A stretch of 64,000 bases of DNA from Gammaproteobacteria bacterium (GCA_013288885.1 JABDBA010000004.1:58600-122599); one strand, 5' to 3'. Counted from the first letter of the stretch, positions 50,145 through 59,431 are shown. Notes: generated by a model from the letters alone, not told the origin. Translations and numbers: made by a program.

Positions 50145-51929
50145 ATGGCTAGAAAGAAACGTAAAAAGCGCGCCCCTGAAAAGGAGCCACTATTAGTCAA
50201 TGAAGTTAAAGACGATGCTGGCGCGACTCAAAAAGACGAACCACCTCTTGACCATGATGATCTAACAATTTTTTCACCACCCGACTCATTAAATCCAAAT
50301 AGTGAAGGCAGCGAACAAAAAGAAGAAATCGATACTACTTTTTCGGGGATTTTTTTCTATATCTTAGTAACGACATTACTTACCGCTTTTACGTTTGATT
50401 TTAGTCTTGGCTTATTTGTTTTGGGTGCTTTTATGGCCCATTCAAACCTTGCTATCGTAGCACCGGTAGTGACAGCGATATTAAACATAAGCGGATTTTT
50501 TGAATTTTCATTAGAATTTGCTGCTTCTCCTGCGCTTGCCGAAGCATTTGAAGAGCTAAACTCACTGGAAAAACTAAAAAAAATCGATGAAATAGCCGCA
50601 TTAAAAAAAAGAATTGGTAGAATACCTAGAAATGCATCCATTGTAGGGTGCATCGGTGCACTTGCTGCTTTTCCAATGTTATTTGCAAATGGATTTCTTT
50701 CTTTCCTAGGGCAAAATGAAATCGTTTCTAGTACTGCTCAACGTTTTTTTAGACCCTATATCCCATTTTTTTTGTTAGCTATATTACGGCTTCCGTTTGA
50801 ATTTATATTGTTAACAACTAAAAAAATGCAACAAAAAATCATAATGGCAGTAATGGCATCAGGTGTATTGCTTTGCACATCTGCATTGCAATATGCTTTA
50901 GCATTTAAAACTTCACTTGGGATAGTAGGATTAAGTATTGGTGCTGGCATAAGCCCTATTTTAACACTTTTTTTGTTTACAATTTATATAGCACGCTATT
51001 ACCAAAACTTTGGTTTTTTTAAAAGTTATATTTCTTGGGAACCTGGCGATTATCAACAAATTATTTCTTTTTTAAAAAATGCAGGGCCTATGGTGTTAGC
51101 ATCCGTCGGCGATGTATCTATTCCATTTATTCTTGCTCTTATTGCCGGTCGATTACCTGGCGACGCATTACATTTGCAAAATGTTGCTAGCCAAATTATT
51201 AATTTTAACACTGTCATTATTGCGGCTGGCAGTCAAACAACCGCTATTATGATTGCTGGATTAAAGAAAAAAAGTTGGTATGACACTATAAAACTTGCTG
51301 CAAAAACGGGTGTTTTAGTAAATTTTCTATTGCAGTTACTAGTTGTAGGTACTATTTGGATTTTTCCAACCCCGTTTATTAACTTAATAGGCGCAAATGT
51401 TGATGCTACGGAAATATTTAACCTGTTACTATTAACAGGTGTTTACACCCTGATCGATGGTGCACGTTATAATATGTTACAAACCACGCGTTCTCTGGGT
51501 GAAAACGTCGTTCCTTCTGCCATCTCAACAACTTTATTACTTGCAAGTGCTGGCACTGCTTACCCACTCAGTCAATATACCAAACTTGGATTATTAGCTT
51601 TGCCTACAGCGATGTGTGTAGGTGCATCAACCAGCGCTGCTATTTTAGCCTATCGACTACCGGGTGTGATTAACGCACCTAGAGAAAGAGATAACACACC
51701 GACCGAAAGTAAAGCAAGCGGGTCTGTTGCTCAAGTCGCAGTAGTAATCAGAGAAAGTACTATTCAGCAAACTGAGAGTGAAAGCTCTTTATCAATTTGG
51801 TGTTGTTTTTTTAGAAAAAAGCCCCGCCATGCAGGCTATGAACACATTCCAGAAATTAGAGCGGAGGTTGCAAATAATCCTCCACCTGTTAGAAGCAGCA
51901 AGTGTCCTGTATCATGCGTTATTATGTAA
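50145..51929 (+). CDS. MATE-like membrane protein with C-terminal CaaX (CVIM) prenylation motif
   Basis: 594 residues. A basic then acidic N-terminus (KKRKKRAPEKEP; about 65 residues) precedes a MATE/MVF-type permease core with about twelve helices (for example LVLGAFMAHSNLAIVAPVV, LPFEFILLTTKKMQQK, ASVGDVSIPFILALIAGRLP). After residue 505 follows a cytoplasmic tail of about 85 residues with a Cys-Cys pair (SIWCCFFRKK) and the end KCPVSCVIM. Its last four residues Cys-Val-Ile-Met are a canonical CaaX box, the same tetrapeptide as human K-Ras4B, with an extra Cys four residues upstream. Bacteria do not prenylate proteins; several Legionella effectors use host farnesyl/geranylgeranyl transferases in this way. 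A host-membrane-directed transporter effector is inferred. Confidence 0.75.
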   Translation: MARKKRKKRAPEKEPLLVNEVKDDAGATQKDEPPLDHDDLTIFSPPDSLNPNSEGSEQKEEIDTTFSGIFFYILVTTLLTAFTFDFSLGLFVLGAFMAHSNLAIVAPVVTAILNISGFFEFSLEFAASPALAEAFEELNSLEKLKKIDEIAALKKRIGRIPRNASIVGCIGALAAFPMLFANGFLSFLGQNEIVSSTAQRFFRPYIPFFLLAILRLPFEFILLTTKKMQQKIIMAVMASGVLLCTSALQYALAFKTSLGIVGLSIGAGISPILTLFLFTIYIARYYQNFGFFKSYISWEPGDYQQIISFLKNAGPMVLASVGDVSIPFILALIAGRLPGDALHLQNVASQIINFNTVIIAAGSQTTAIMIAGLKKKSWYDTIKLAAKTGVLVNFLLQLLVVGTIWIFPTPFINLIGANVDATEIFNLLLLTGVYTLIDGARYNMLQTTRSLGENVVPSAISTTLLLASAGTAYPLSQYTKLGLLALPTAMCVGASTSAAILAYRLPGVINAPRERDNTPTESKASGSVAQVAVVIRESTIQQTESESSLSIWCCFFRKKPRHAGYEHIPEIRAEVANNPPPVRSSKCPVSCVIM

Positions 51930-52026
51930 AATACCGCGCGCCTCTTGTTAAATAGGCTAAAAACAGGTACATTGCCTAATACTCTAATGCTAATGTTAGC
52001 TAAAAACTATAATCAGGTAAATTATT

Positions 52027-53058
52027 ATGCCCTTTGTTAAATATGACCCAACTGAAACCGCTATTAAACTCAACGAAAACTGTAAAAAAGTTCTGCAAGA
52101 CAGATTAGAAGTAGCCTTCTTTACTAAAGGAGAAATTCACGAAGAAGCCTTACTTTATACTGTTGGTATGAACCCCTGTGTTGGTATTATATTACGTGGA
52201 GAGGTCGAATTGGAGAAAAATAAAGATGAGGATGAAGACGCAGATGATGCTTCTACACGAGAAGAAAAAAATGAAACTGTGATGGTGCAATTTGTAGCAT
52301 TAGACCATAACTCAGGGTTTGCTGCCCTAGAAAGACAAGCCATTGCAAAGGCGAAAAAAGAATCAAAGCTTGAAGAAATATCTAACATAGTTGATCAGTA
52401 CTCTGAGACAGCACTACAAAAATTATTTTTAGTAATTTTAGATGACGATAACTTCAAAGCATATGAAAACGTGAAGATAAAAAAACTCCATCTTCTCCAG
52501 AGTTATTTTATTCGCTGCAAACCACAGGATAAAAATGATTTACAACACCTTGCATCAACAGCTATTGTTGAAAGATTAGCAACCAAAGAAAAACTTTTAG
52601 CAACTGCTGATGATGAAACTCCCCTCCATATCGCTGACCATTATAGCCGCCAATGTATTGAAGAAGATGAAAAAACAGAAAGTGATCAAAATAGCACCAT
52701 GGAGTGTTTTTTACAGATTACTGCTAGTGATGTTTTAAATGTAATTTATAACCATAAATTGCCAAATGATCATAGCTTAGAATTACCTTCGGTATCACAC
52801 AAAGCTTTACAATCACCTAGAAGCCCAGCACTATCACCCAGTTCCACCGCTACAAGCAGCGCATCTAGCGCGCCTACGAAAACGGCTTCAATAAAACGAC
52901 AAAAGCTTGAAGAGGCAGACAAAGACCACGAGAAAAGACCACCACCTACTTTTTTAGATGACAAGGTTGCTAAGCGAAAACCAGCTAGTGGCCCTGGCCA
53001 AGATGGCTCTGACGAACAAAAAATAACTTTACCCAGATCTCGTACACCTACCCCCTGA
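52027..53058 (+). CDS. Unknown 343-aa protein with disordered, NLS-like C-terminal tail; effector candidate
   Basis: Not recognised. Residues 1-250 are mixed alpha/beta, with an acidic insert (KDEDEDADD, near residue 68) and LQKLFLVILDDDNF. From about residue 255 the chain is Ser/Pro/Thr/Ala-rich (SPRSPALSPSSTATSSASS), then carries basic clusters KRQK and AKRKP about 35 residues apart, resembling a bipartite nuclear-localisation signal, and ends PRSRTPTP. No signal peptide or helix. The 3' end overlaps the convergent unknown gene by 11 bases. It follows the MATE-CaaX gene by about 100 bases. Confidence 0.65.
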   Translation: MPFVKYDPTETAIKLNENCKKVLQDRLEVAFFTKGEIHEEALLYTVGMNPCVGIILRGEVELEKNKDEDEDADDASTREEKNETVMVQFVALDHNSGFAALERQAIAKAKKESKLEEISNIVDQYSETALQKLFLVILDDDNFKAYENVKIKKLHLLQSYFIRCKPQDKNDLQHLASTAIVERLATKEKLLATADDETPLHIADHYSRQCIEEDEKTESDQNSTMECFLQITASDVLNVIYNHKLPNDHSLELPSVSHKALQSPRSPALSPSSTATSSASSAPTKTASIKRQKLEEADKDHEKRPPPTFLDDKVAKRKPASGPGQDGSDEQKITLPRSRTPTP

Positions 53059-53467
53059 CGAATTTTTTGGTGATAGATGGTTGCAAGCCCACATCCCCAA
53101 GTTGGCTGGCAACTTTGGATACGGTCAACCCAGTCGAAAGCTCTTCAATAGCATCAGTTACATATACTTTATCATGTTTTAATTTTAGGTGTTCTGAATC
53201 CTTCAATGTTTTGAACGCCGTCAATAACTGTTGTTTATCTTTATAGATGCTAAATTTCTCAGGTATTTTGTCTTGATGGTTATTGCAAATTTTTAGAGAT
53301 AAAAAATTAGCATCAAATCTAATTTGCGCATTTTCATCCCCCTTAGCATTTCTGCAGGGTTCTAATTCATCAAAGATTTCTAAAATCTCAGCTTCTGTAA
53401 TCGATTTCTTTTTTCGGAGATACTTAAAATTAGTGTCAGTATATATTCTATTAAGAGATGGCTGCAT
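53048..53467 (-). CDS. Unknown 139-aa protein
   Basis: ATG at 53467 is preferred: GGGGGA lies at the right distance, while the frame's first ATG, four codons earlier, overlaps that RBS. The protein is small, charged and soluble, with helical stretches (KKKSITEAEILEIFDELEP) and no signal or membrane segment. Its last residues overlap the 3' end of the convergent gene at 52027. Function unknown; part of the accessory cluster 48.4-53.5 kb. Confidence 0.65.
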   Translation of the reverse strand: MQPSLNRIYTDTNFKYLRKKKSITEAEILEIFDELEPCRNAKGDENAQIRFDANFLSLKICNNHQDKIPEKFSIYKDKQQLLTAFKTLKDSEHLKLKHDKVYVTDAIEELSTGLTVSKVASQLGDVGLQPSITKKFVRG

Positions 53468-53624
53468 AATATCCCCCATAAATGGTAAAACAACTTTTAC
53501 TACTAAATTTTATCACAAAATCTTCTACCCATCCATGGAAAATTACTCCGATTAAACCATAAAAATAAGTAGGAAAACTGGAAGTCTCCTATGCATTTCA
53601 TTAAAATGCTTATTCATCATTTTC

Positions 53625-54851
53625 TCAGCTCCCACACGACACTTGCAATGGCACGCGGATTAAATCGCGGTTATGCCAATTGCCCGCCTTAGGGTTGAAA
53701 CGGGTAAAATATAAATAAGGGTTACTGCCAGAATATTCAAAATTAAGCCCCGCACTTTGCGGATCAATAATGCTTGGGTAAGTTTGCCCAACAACATTAG
53801 AACCACGACGCGACGCTTGATATGCTTTTAATGTTGTTTGCATCAAAAGCTGTGGCTCAGACCAGTGAATCATGTCGTTACTAAAAACGTAACCAAACCC
53901 TTCGCCACCTTCATTAATCCCAACCACTGCAATATATTGATTTAGCACGGTATTATAAGTCCATGAACTGGGATCATTTTTAAAAACGGGAGTACATATA
54001 TGTTGACGCGGATCAATATTAGCATCGCGATAAGCAGTTGCATTTACCACTACATTAAAACCATTACCATCCCAAGCACGCCAATGTGTGGGATCGCTCA
54101 CATCATCGCTGCGATATAAACAAGTACCACCTTTTTGTGCCATGCCACCCCGGTTTGCTGCTAACAGAAAATAATATTTTTTACCGTCTACCATACGCGA
54201 AATAATATTAGTAGGTGCACGCACGCCCAATTGTTTGTGTAAATTACCACCATCGGGTGTGTAAGCATAAGGTGTCACCATGCCTAGTTCCACATTGCCG
54301 CTCGCATCGCGCACAATATTAAATGTTTTGCCGCTATCAGTAGATTTTGCAACGGTTACACTGGGGAATAAACACGCATTTTGATCATTTGAAGGGCAAT
54401 TCGCACCAGGATTCATACTCCAACCATGAAATTCATTGTGGACCAGCGAATAAATAGTCACGCCGTCTTCCGTCCATGGGCTGCGATACCACTTCCAATT
54501 ATCAAACGAAGCAGCCGTAGCGTTGTCCGCTGGCTCATAGTTGCTATAAGGTCTGCTGCAATCACGCCGTACAGTATCCAGCGAAGAGCCTACGCTCATA
54601 TAACTACCGGCAATACCGCTGAATAAATGCACTGTTCCATTGGCATCTTTAAATGCCATTGCGGGCGTATCGAAAGTATCAGTGGCATTGCAACGATCTT
54701 GATTATAATTAAATACCACTTGCCGCGGCCCAGCGATTTTTATAACCGGGGTTTGACAAACAGTGCCATCTTGGGCATAACTTATAGGAATATAAAACAA
54801 TAAGGGTAGGATACTAGCTAATACTTTTTTCATTTTAAATTCTTTTAACAT
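53625..54851 (-). CDS. Secreted beta-propeller-like protein (glycosidase-like)
   Basis: 408 residues. RBS AAGGAG precedes ATG at 54851; a signal peptide follows (hydrophobic core about residues 10-25, cleavage near SYA-QD). The mature protein has the repeated strand/turn texture of five-bladed propellers of the GH43/GH32 or sialidase type (TVAKSTDSGKTFNIV resembles an Asp-box; ANIDPRQHICTPVFKNDPSSW; YVFSNDMIHWSEPQLLM), and several Cys. No catalytic triad could be fixed, so activity is uncertain. The upstream kfrA-like gene is in the same orientation. Confidence 0.75.
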   Translation of the reverse strand: MLKEFKMKKVLASILPLLFYIPISYAQDGTVCQTPVIKIAGPRQVVFNYNQDRCNATDTFDTPAMAFKDANGTVHLFSGIAGSYMSVGSSLDTVRRDCSRPYSNYEPADNATAASFDNWKWYRSPWTEDGVTIYSLVHNEFHGWSMNPGANCPSNDQNACLFPSVTVAKSTDSGKTFNIVRDASGNVELGMVTPYAYTPDGGNLHKQLGVRAPTNIISRMVDGKKYYFLLAANRGGMAQKGGTCLYRSDDVSDPTHWRAWDGNGFNVVVNATAYRDANIDPRQHICTPVFKNDPSSWTYNTVLNQYIAVVGINEGGEGFGYVFSNDMIHWSEPQLLMQTTLKAYQASRRGSNVVGQTYPSIIDPQSAGLNFEYSGSNPYLYFTRFNPKAGNWHNRDLIRVPLQVSCGS

Positions 54852-54867
54852 ATTCAGCTCCTTTAAG

Positions 54868-55932
54868 TTAATTGCTATTTATTAAGGTGGATTTTTTTAC
54901 TCGATTTCTTAAATTTAAAATTTGATTTTCCAAACGCCCTATTTTCTCTTGATTAGCCATTAATTCTATTTGACTTTTGTCTAATTGATTTTGGCGATCA
55001 TTGGCGTGTGAGTTTAGCTGTGTAAGTTCACCCTTGTATTCTGCCAACAGTTTTTCATTTGTATGAAATTTTTGTAATGTTGATTGGTAATCAGTTTTAG
55101 TATTTTTTAGTTCTATCTCTAATCGCTTGATTTGGTTTTTTAATTCTCCATTCTCAATATTAATTCGTTGCTCAGTCAACTGTGTGTTTGCAAGTTGTTT
55201 TTCGAGATATTGGTGTTGGGTTGTTAATTGCGCAATATCAGCAATATAATGAGCGCATTGACTTTCATGGCTGTCTTTTAATTCAGCAATTGTTTGTTTT
55301 GTCGTTTGCTCAGCGTAAGTAAAACGTGATTGTAATGCACTAATTGTTTGTTGCTGTGTCTCTTTCAATTCAACTAAATGCTTTTCGTGGTTATTTTCTG
55401 TTTTTGCTAATAATTCTTGCTGAGTTTTAACTTGCGCTTCAGTTTGTGAATGCTTTTCTTTTATAAGCAAAAAATCATCATTTAAATTTTGTTGATTTTT
55501 TTTGAGTTGATGAAATTCGATTAAGAGTGGATCATATTTTTGTTGTAATAAATCCAGTGCTAAGCGTAATTTTTCCGTTTGTGCTTCAGCAATAGCCACT
55601 TGAACAGATGTTGCACTTATAACTTGCTTAATCTCTTCTTGCGCTTCAGTCTGAATGCTTTCACGAACTAAACTCACCGCGCGCGCAATAGGATCAGGAA
55701 AACCAGCATCCTCCCCTTTTACAGTGAGATCGACTATTTCCACACCTCGGCTTTCTTGCCAAGATTTTCGATATTTATACACTTCATTGGGGCTACCACG
55801 GCGATAGCCTAATTCTATTAATTGATCACGTATCGCATCGCCAGTAATTTTAGCAAGTGGGATATCCATAGCATAGAGCTCATCACACGCTTGCCAAATT
55901 TCACGTTCACGCCGAGTACGAGGTTTACTCAT
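54868..55932 (-). CDS. KfrA-like DNA-binding coiled-coil protein
   Basis: 354 residues. The N-terminal ~100 residues match the KfrA_N DNA-binding domain (plasmid replication/partition-region protein): IWQACDELYAMDIPLAKITGDAIRDQLIELGYRRGSPNEVYKYRKSW. Residues about 105-345 form one long Gln/Glu/Leu-rich coiled coil. KfrA proteins are alpha-helical autorepressors originally known from IncP plasmids. Two tandem palindromes sit directly upstream. Chromosomal copies occur in several gammaproteobacteria; whether this is a former plasmid gene is open. Confidence 0.85.
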   Translation of the reverse strand: MSKPRTRREREIWQACDELYAMDIPLAKITGDAIRDQLIELGYRRGSPNEVYKYRKSWQESRGVEIVDLTVKGEDAGFPDPIARAVSLVRESIQTEAQEEIKQVISATSVQVAIAEAQTEKLRLALDLLQQKYDPLLIEFHQLKKNQQNLNDDFLLIKEKHSQTEAQVKTQQELLAKTENNHEKHLVELKETQQQTISALQSRFTYAEQTTKQTIAELKDSHESQCAHYIADIAQLTTQHQYLEKQLANTQLTEQRINIENGELKNQIKRLEIELKNTKTDYQSTLQKFHTNEKLLAEYKGELTQLNSHANDRQNQLDKSQIELMANQEKIGRLENQILNLRNRVKKSTLINSN

Positions 55933-55986
55933 CGAATTTAATTCCTTGCCTAATACTGTACCCGAATATTGCTGGTTTAATCATAT

Positions 55987-56019
55987 ATACTATATTATAG
56001 TATTATATACAAGTATATA
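55987..56019. promoter_or_regulatory. Tandem palindromes between kfrA-like and egtB genes
   Basis: ATACTATA-T-TATAGTAT (55987-56003; 8+1+8 perfect) abuts TATATAC-AA-GTATATA (56004-56019; 7+2+7 perfect). Position and symmetry fit an operator for the KfrA-like protein, which is an autorepressor in its family, and could also control the divergent egtB. Confidence 0.65.
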
Positions 56020-56147
56020 TTAGGATCCGGGGCGCAAAATAAATTATGTTAGGCAAGTTATCAGCGATCTTGCAAGGTGCACAATTTAAAACTATAAATA
56101 TATGGTAGGATAAAGAAAAATACATTAAGGAAAACAGGAGGGTTAAT

Positions 56148-57308
56148 TTGGACAGTAACACACTCATTTTGCAATACCAAACCATACGCGCCCATACGCA
56201 TTCAATTTGCCAAAGTTTAGCAACCGAAGATTATGTTCCGCAGCCAATATCAGATGTGAGCCCACCAAAATGGCATTTAGCACATACGAGTTGGTTTTTT
56301 GAAGAATTTATTTTAAAACCGCATTACCCGCAATATAAAATGTTTCATGAAAAATATGGTTTTCTGTTTAATAGTTATTATCAAACCATCGGGGAATATA
56401 CCAATCGCGCTGAACGTGGTTTTTTAACACGACCTACTGTGGCGGAAGTTTACCAATATCGTCATTATGTTGATGAACACATGTTAACCTTATTAAATAA
56501 ATTAGAATTAACAACAGAGTTAGCCAAACTTATTGAACTGGGTTTGCATCATGAACAACAACATCAAGAATTATTAATTACTGATATTAAATACATTTTA
56601 GGACACAACCCACTTTTCCCATCATTGGAATTAGCTTTAACAAAAAATGATCCTACGGCTGACCAAGAATATATAGCTATTGCAAGCGGTAATTATTCTA
56701 TCGGTTTCAAAGAAGACGGTTTCTGTTTTGATAACGAATTAGCACAACATACTGTGCATTTAGCTGCTTATGAAATCAGTTCCACCTTAGTTTCTAATGC
56801 TGAGTACATAACATTTATTGAAGAGGGTGGCTATAACCGGGTTGAATTATGGCATGATGAAGCTTGGTATTTTATTAAACAACATAATATTACTGCTCCT
56901 TTATATTGGCATAAAATTAATAATATTTGGCATGTTTATAGCTTTAGCGGATTACAACCCATTAAACTAACCGATGCCGTTTGTCACGTGAGTTACTATG
57001 AAGCAACTGCTTTTGCACAATGGCGCGAACAACGCTTAGCCACTGAATTTGAATGGGAAGTAGCTGCTGATAAATTGACTTGGGGTGCACGCTGGGAATG
57101 GACAGCAAGTGCGTATCTTCCTTATCCAGGATATACTAAAGCCAGTGGTGCAATCGGCGAATATAATGGTAAATTTATGGTAAGCCAAATGGTTTTACGT
57201 GGATCTTCAATTGCTACATCACCTCATCATCAGCGTAAATCGTATCGCAACTTTTTTTATCCAAAAGCCAGATGGCAATTCACCGGTATTCGCTTAGTGA
57301 AATGCTGA
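56148..57308 (+). CDS. egtB: EgtB-like sulfoxide synthase (ergothioneine/ovothiol biosynthesis)
   Basis: A 386-residue protein beginning at TTG after an excellent RBS (AGGAGGG). An N-terminal DinB-like four-helix domain holds the iron-binding histidines (HLAHTSWFFEEF near 43, HHEQQHQE near 135, the HX3HXE motif), and a C-terminal formylglycine-generating-enzyme-like domain runs from about 175 (IASGNYSIGF, LATEFEWEVAA, VLRGSS, RWQFTGIRLV). EgtB joins the sulfur donor to trimethylhistidine using O2 and Fe(II). It is 10 bases upstream of egtD, so the two make one operon. Confidence 0.9.
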   Translation: MDSNTLILQYQTIRAHTHSICQSLATEDYVPQPISDVSPPKWHLAHTSWFFEEFILKPHYPQYKMFHEKYGFLFNSYYQTIGEYTNRAERGFLTRPTVAEVYQYRHYVDEHMLTLLNKLELTTELAKLIELGLHHEQQHQELLITDIKYILGHNPLFPSLELALTKNDPTADQEYIAIASGNYSIGFKEDGFCFDNELAQHTVHLAAYEISSTLVSNAEYITFIEEGGYNRVELWHDEAWYFIKQHNITAPLYWHKINNIWHVYSFSGLQPIKLTDAVCHVSYYEATAFAQWREQRLATEFEWEVAADKLTWGARWEWTASAYLPYPGYTKASGAIGEYNGKFMVSQMVLRGSSIATSPHHQRKSYRNFFYPKARWQFTGIRLVKC

Positions 57309-57318
57309 GAGATATTTT

Positions 57319-58281
57319 ATGATTAAAGACAATTCGCTAAGTACTTACCAACAGGAAGTTTTAACGGGCCTTACTGCCCCAATTAAATATTTACCCAGCA
57401 AACTATTTTATGATACGCAAGGCTTGATTTTATATAATGAGATTATGGGGTTACCCGAATATTATTTGGTCAATAGTGATATTCAAATTCTGAAATCGTA
57501 TGGTAAAAAAATAATTCAAGCGATAGCAATGTCTGGTAAAGAGCTTTTTAATATCGTCGATCTAGGTGCTGGCAATGCTTTAAAAACTCAAATATTATTG
57601 GAAGAAAGCATTAAGCAAAATTTAAAGTTTCATTATATGCCAATCGATATCGACGCAGCCAGTTTAGCTTCATTACATCACGTATTGGTGCAAAGATTTC
57701 CAAAGCTATCGATAGAAACAAGACACGGTGATTATTTTGAAATATTACAAAACCTCAAAGATTTAGCGCACCCCAAATTAATATTGTTTTTAGGTTCATC
57801 GATCGGTAATTATACCACCGAAGACGCCACTCAGTTCTTAAATAAATTAAATGCGTCATTAAACCCAGGCGATAAACTGTTAATTGGTTTTGATTTAGTT
57901 AAAGACCCCGCGATGACGTTAGCTGCTTATAATGACCAAATGGGAATCACCAAAAAATTTAATTTAAATTTATTAACACGCTTAAATAATGAGTTTGGCG
58001 CAGATTTTGATTTGCAAAATTTTATACATTACCCCAGCTACGACCCTTTAAATCACGCCGCGCAAAGTTATCTCATAAGTACGAAACAGCAAACCGTAAA
58101 CTTAAGAAAATTGCACACTAAAATAGAATTTTATCCTTGGGAACCTATCCATACTGAAACATCTTATAAATATCAAATTGAACAAATTAACCAATTTGCA
58201 GTTGCCAGTCATTTTAATATTAGAGAAAATTTTTATGATGATAAAAAGTATTTTGTTAATTCTTTGTGGGAACCTAAATAA
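57319..58281 (+). CDS. egtD: L-histidine N-alpha-methyltransferase (EgtD)
   Basis: A 320-residue SAM-dependent methyltransferase that makes trimethylhistidine (hercynine). Family features: KYLPSKLFYDTQGLILYNEIMGLPEYYLVNSD near residue 25, SAM motif VDLGAGNALKTQILLE near 79, FLGSSIGNYTTEDATQFL near 155, then DLVKDPAMTLAAYND. Length matches EgtD. The pair egtD-egtB is the core of the ergothioneine pathway. The C-S lyase egtE and egtA/egtC are not in this window. Confidence 0.94.
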   Translation: MIKDNSLSTYQQEVLTGLTAPIKYLPSKLFYDTQGLILYNEIMGLPEYYLVNSDIQILKSYGKKIIQAIAMSGKELFNIVDLGAGNALKTQILLEESIKQNLKFHYMPIDIDAASLASLHHVLVQRFPKLSIETRHGDYFEILQNLKDLAHPKLILFLGSSIGNYTTEDATQFLNKLNASLNPGDKLLIGFDLVKDPAMTLAAYNDQMGITKKFNLNLLTRLNNEFGADFDLQNFIHYPSYDPLNHAAQSYLISTKQQTVNLRKLHTKIEFYPWEPIHTETSYKYQIEQINQFAVASHFNIRENFYDDKKYFVNSLWEPK

Positions 58282-58303
58282 AAATAATTATTGTAAATAT
58301 TAA

Positions 58304-59404
58304 TCAAGGCTTAAGAAAGGGATAATCCGTATAGCCTTTTGCATCGCCGCCATAAAAGGTTTTTGGATCCGGTTCGTTTAAAGGCGCATTGCGTTTGAAT
58401 CTTGCTACCAAGTCTGGGTTGGCAATATAAGGTTTACCAAAAGCAACTAAATCTGCGTAGCCACTGGCAATAGCTTCCGTTGCCAGCGTTAAATTGTAGC
58501 CATTGTTAACCATCCATGCGCCATTAAATTCTTTGCGCAGTTTATGAAAATCAAAGCCGTGAAACTCGCGCGGGCCTCCTGTAGCGCCTTCTATAACATG
58601 GACATAAGCCAGGTTAAATTTATTTAATGCGGTGATCAACGGGAAATAAACCGCAGCAGGTGAAGAATCAACAGCATCATTGGCAGGGCTGACGGGTGAA
58701 ATACGAATGCCAGTACGATTCGCACCGATTTCTGCTACCACTGCCTCGGTTACTTCTAAGGCAAAGCGTAACCGATTGGTAACCGAACCACCGTAACGGT
58801 CAGTGCGATGATTGGTATTATCACTTAAGAATTGTTGGATTAGATAACCATTGGCAGCATGAATTTCAACACCATCGAATCCTGCTTGAATCGCATTGCG
58901 CGTTGCTTTGCGATAATCTTCAATGATTCCTGGAATTTCTTCCAAATCGAGTGCGCGCGGCATACCAATTTCGGTAAACGTGCCATTTTCAATATAGGTG
59001 CGTTGCTTTAGAGGTGCGATCGCGGATGGTGCTACAGGCGCGATGCCACCGGGTTGTAACGTTGGATGCGAAATACGTCCAACATGCCAGAGTTGTAAAT
59101 ATATTGTTCCACCTTTAGCATGTACTGCATCAGTCACTCGTTTCCACCCAGCAATTTGCTCAGGGGAATAAATGCCGGGCGTCCACGCGTAACCCTTCCC
59201 AGTCGGAGAAATTTGTGTGGCCTCCGAAATAATCAAGCCTGCATCTGCTGCACGTTGGGCATAATATTCAACATTTATTAGTTGCGGTACATCCGTTCCA
59301 TGAATCGCACGATTACGAGTTAAAGGCGCCATTACAATGCGGTTGCGTAACTCATGATCTTTTAAATTAAATGGGGTAAATAAAATATTTGGATCGGTGT
59401 TCAT
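58304..59404 (-). CDS. nemA: Old yellow enzyme, N-ethylmaleimide reductase type
   Basis: A 366-residue FMN-dependent alkene reductase. NRIVMAPLTRNRA (near 22), LQLWHVGRISHP (near 103), IHAANGYLIQQFLSDNTNHRTDRYGGS (near 183, containing the His/Asn pair that binds the substrate carbonyl) and the C-terminal FGKPYIANPDLVARF are the OYE signatures. It reduces alpha,beta-unsaturated carbonyls, maleimides or nitro compounds. It is the last gene of a leftward operon with the amidohydrolase and YcaC-like gene. Confidence 0.93.
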   Translation of the reverse strand: MNTDPNILFTPFNLKDHELRNRIVMAPLTRNRAIHGTDVPQLINVEYYAQRAADAGLIISEATQISPTGKGYAWTPGIYSPEQIAGWKRVTDAVHAKGGTIYLQLWHVGRISHPTLQPGGIAPVAPSAIAPLKQRTYIENGTFTEIGMPRALDLEEIPGIIEDYRKATRNAIQAGFDGVEIHAANGYLIQQFLSDNTNHRTDRYGGSVTNRLRFALEVTEAVVAEIGANRTGIRISPVSPANDAVDSSPAAVYFPLITALNKFNLAYVHVIEGATGGPREFHGFDFHKLRKEFNGAWMVNNGYNLTLATEAIASGYADLVAFGKPYIANPDLVARFKRNAPLNEPDPKTFYGGDAKGYTDYPFLKP

Positions 59405-59431
59405 AAATGGTTCTCCCTTTAATTTTTGTCA

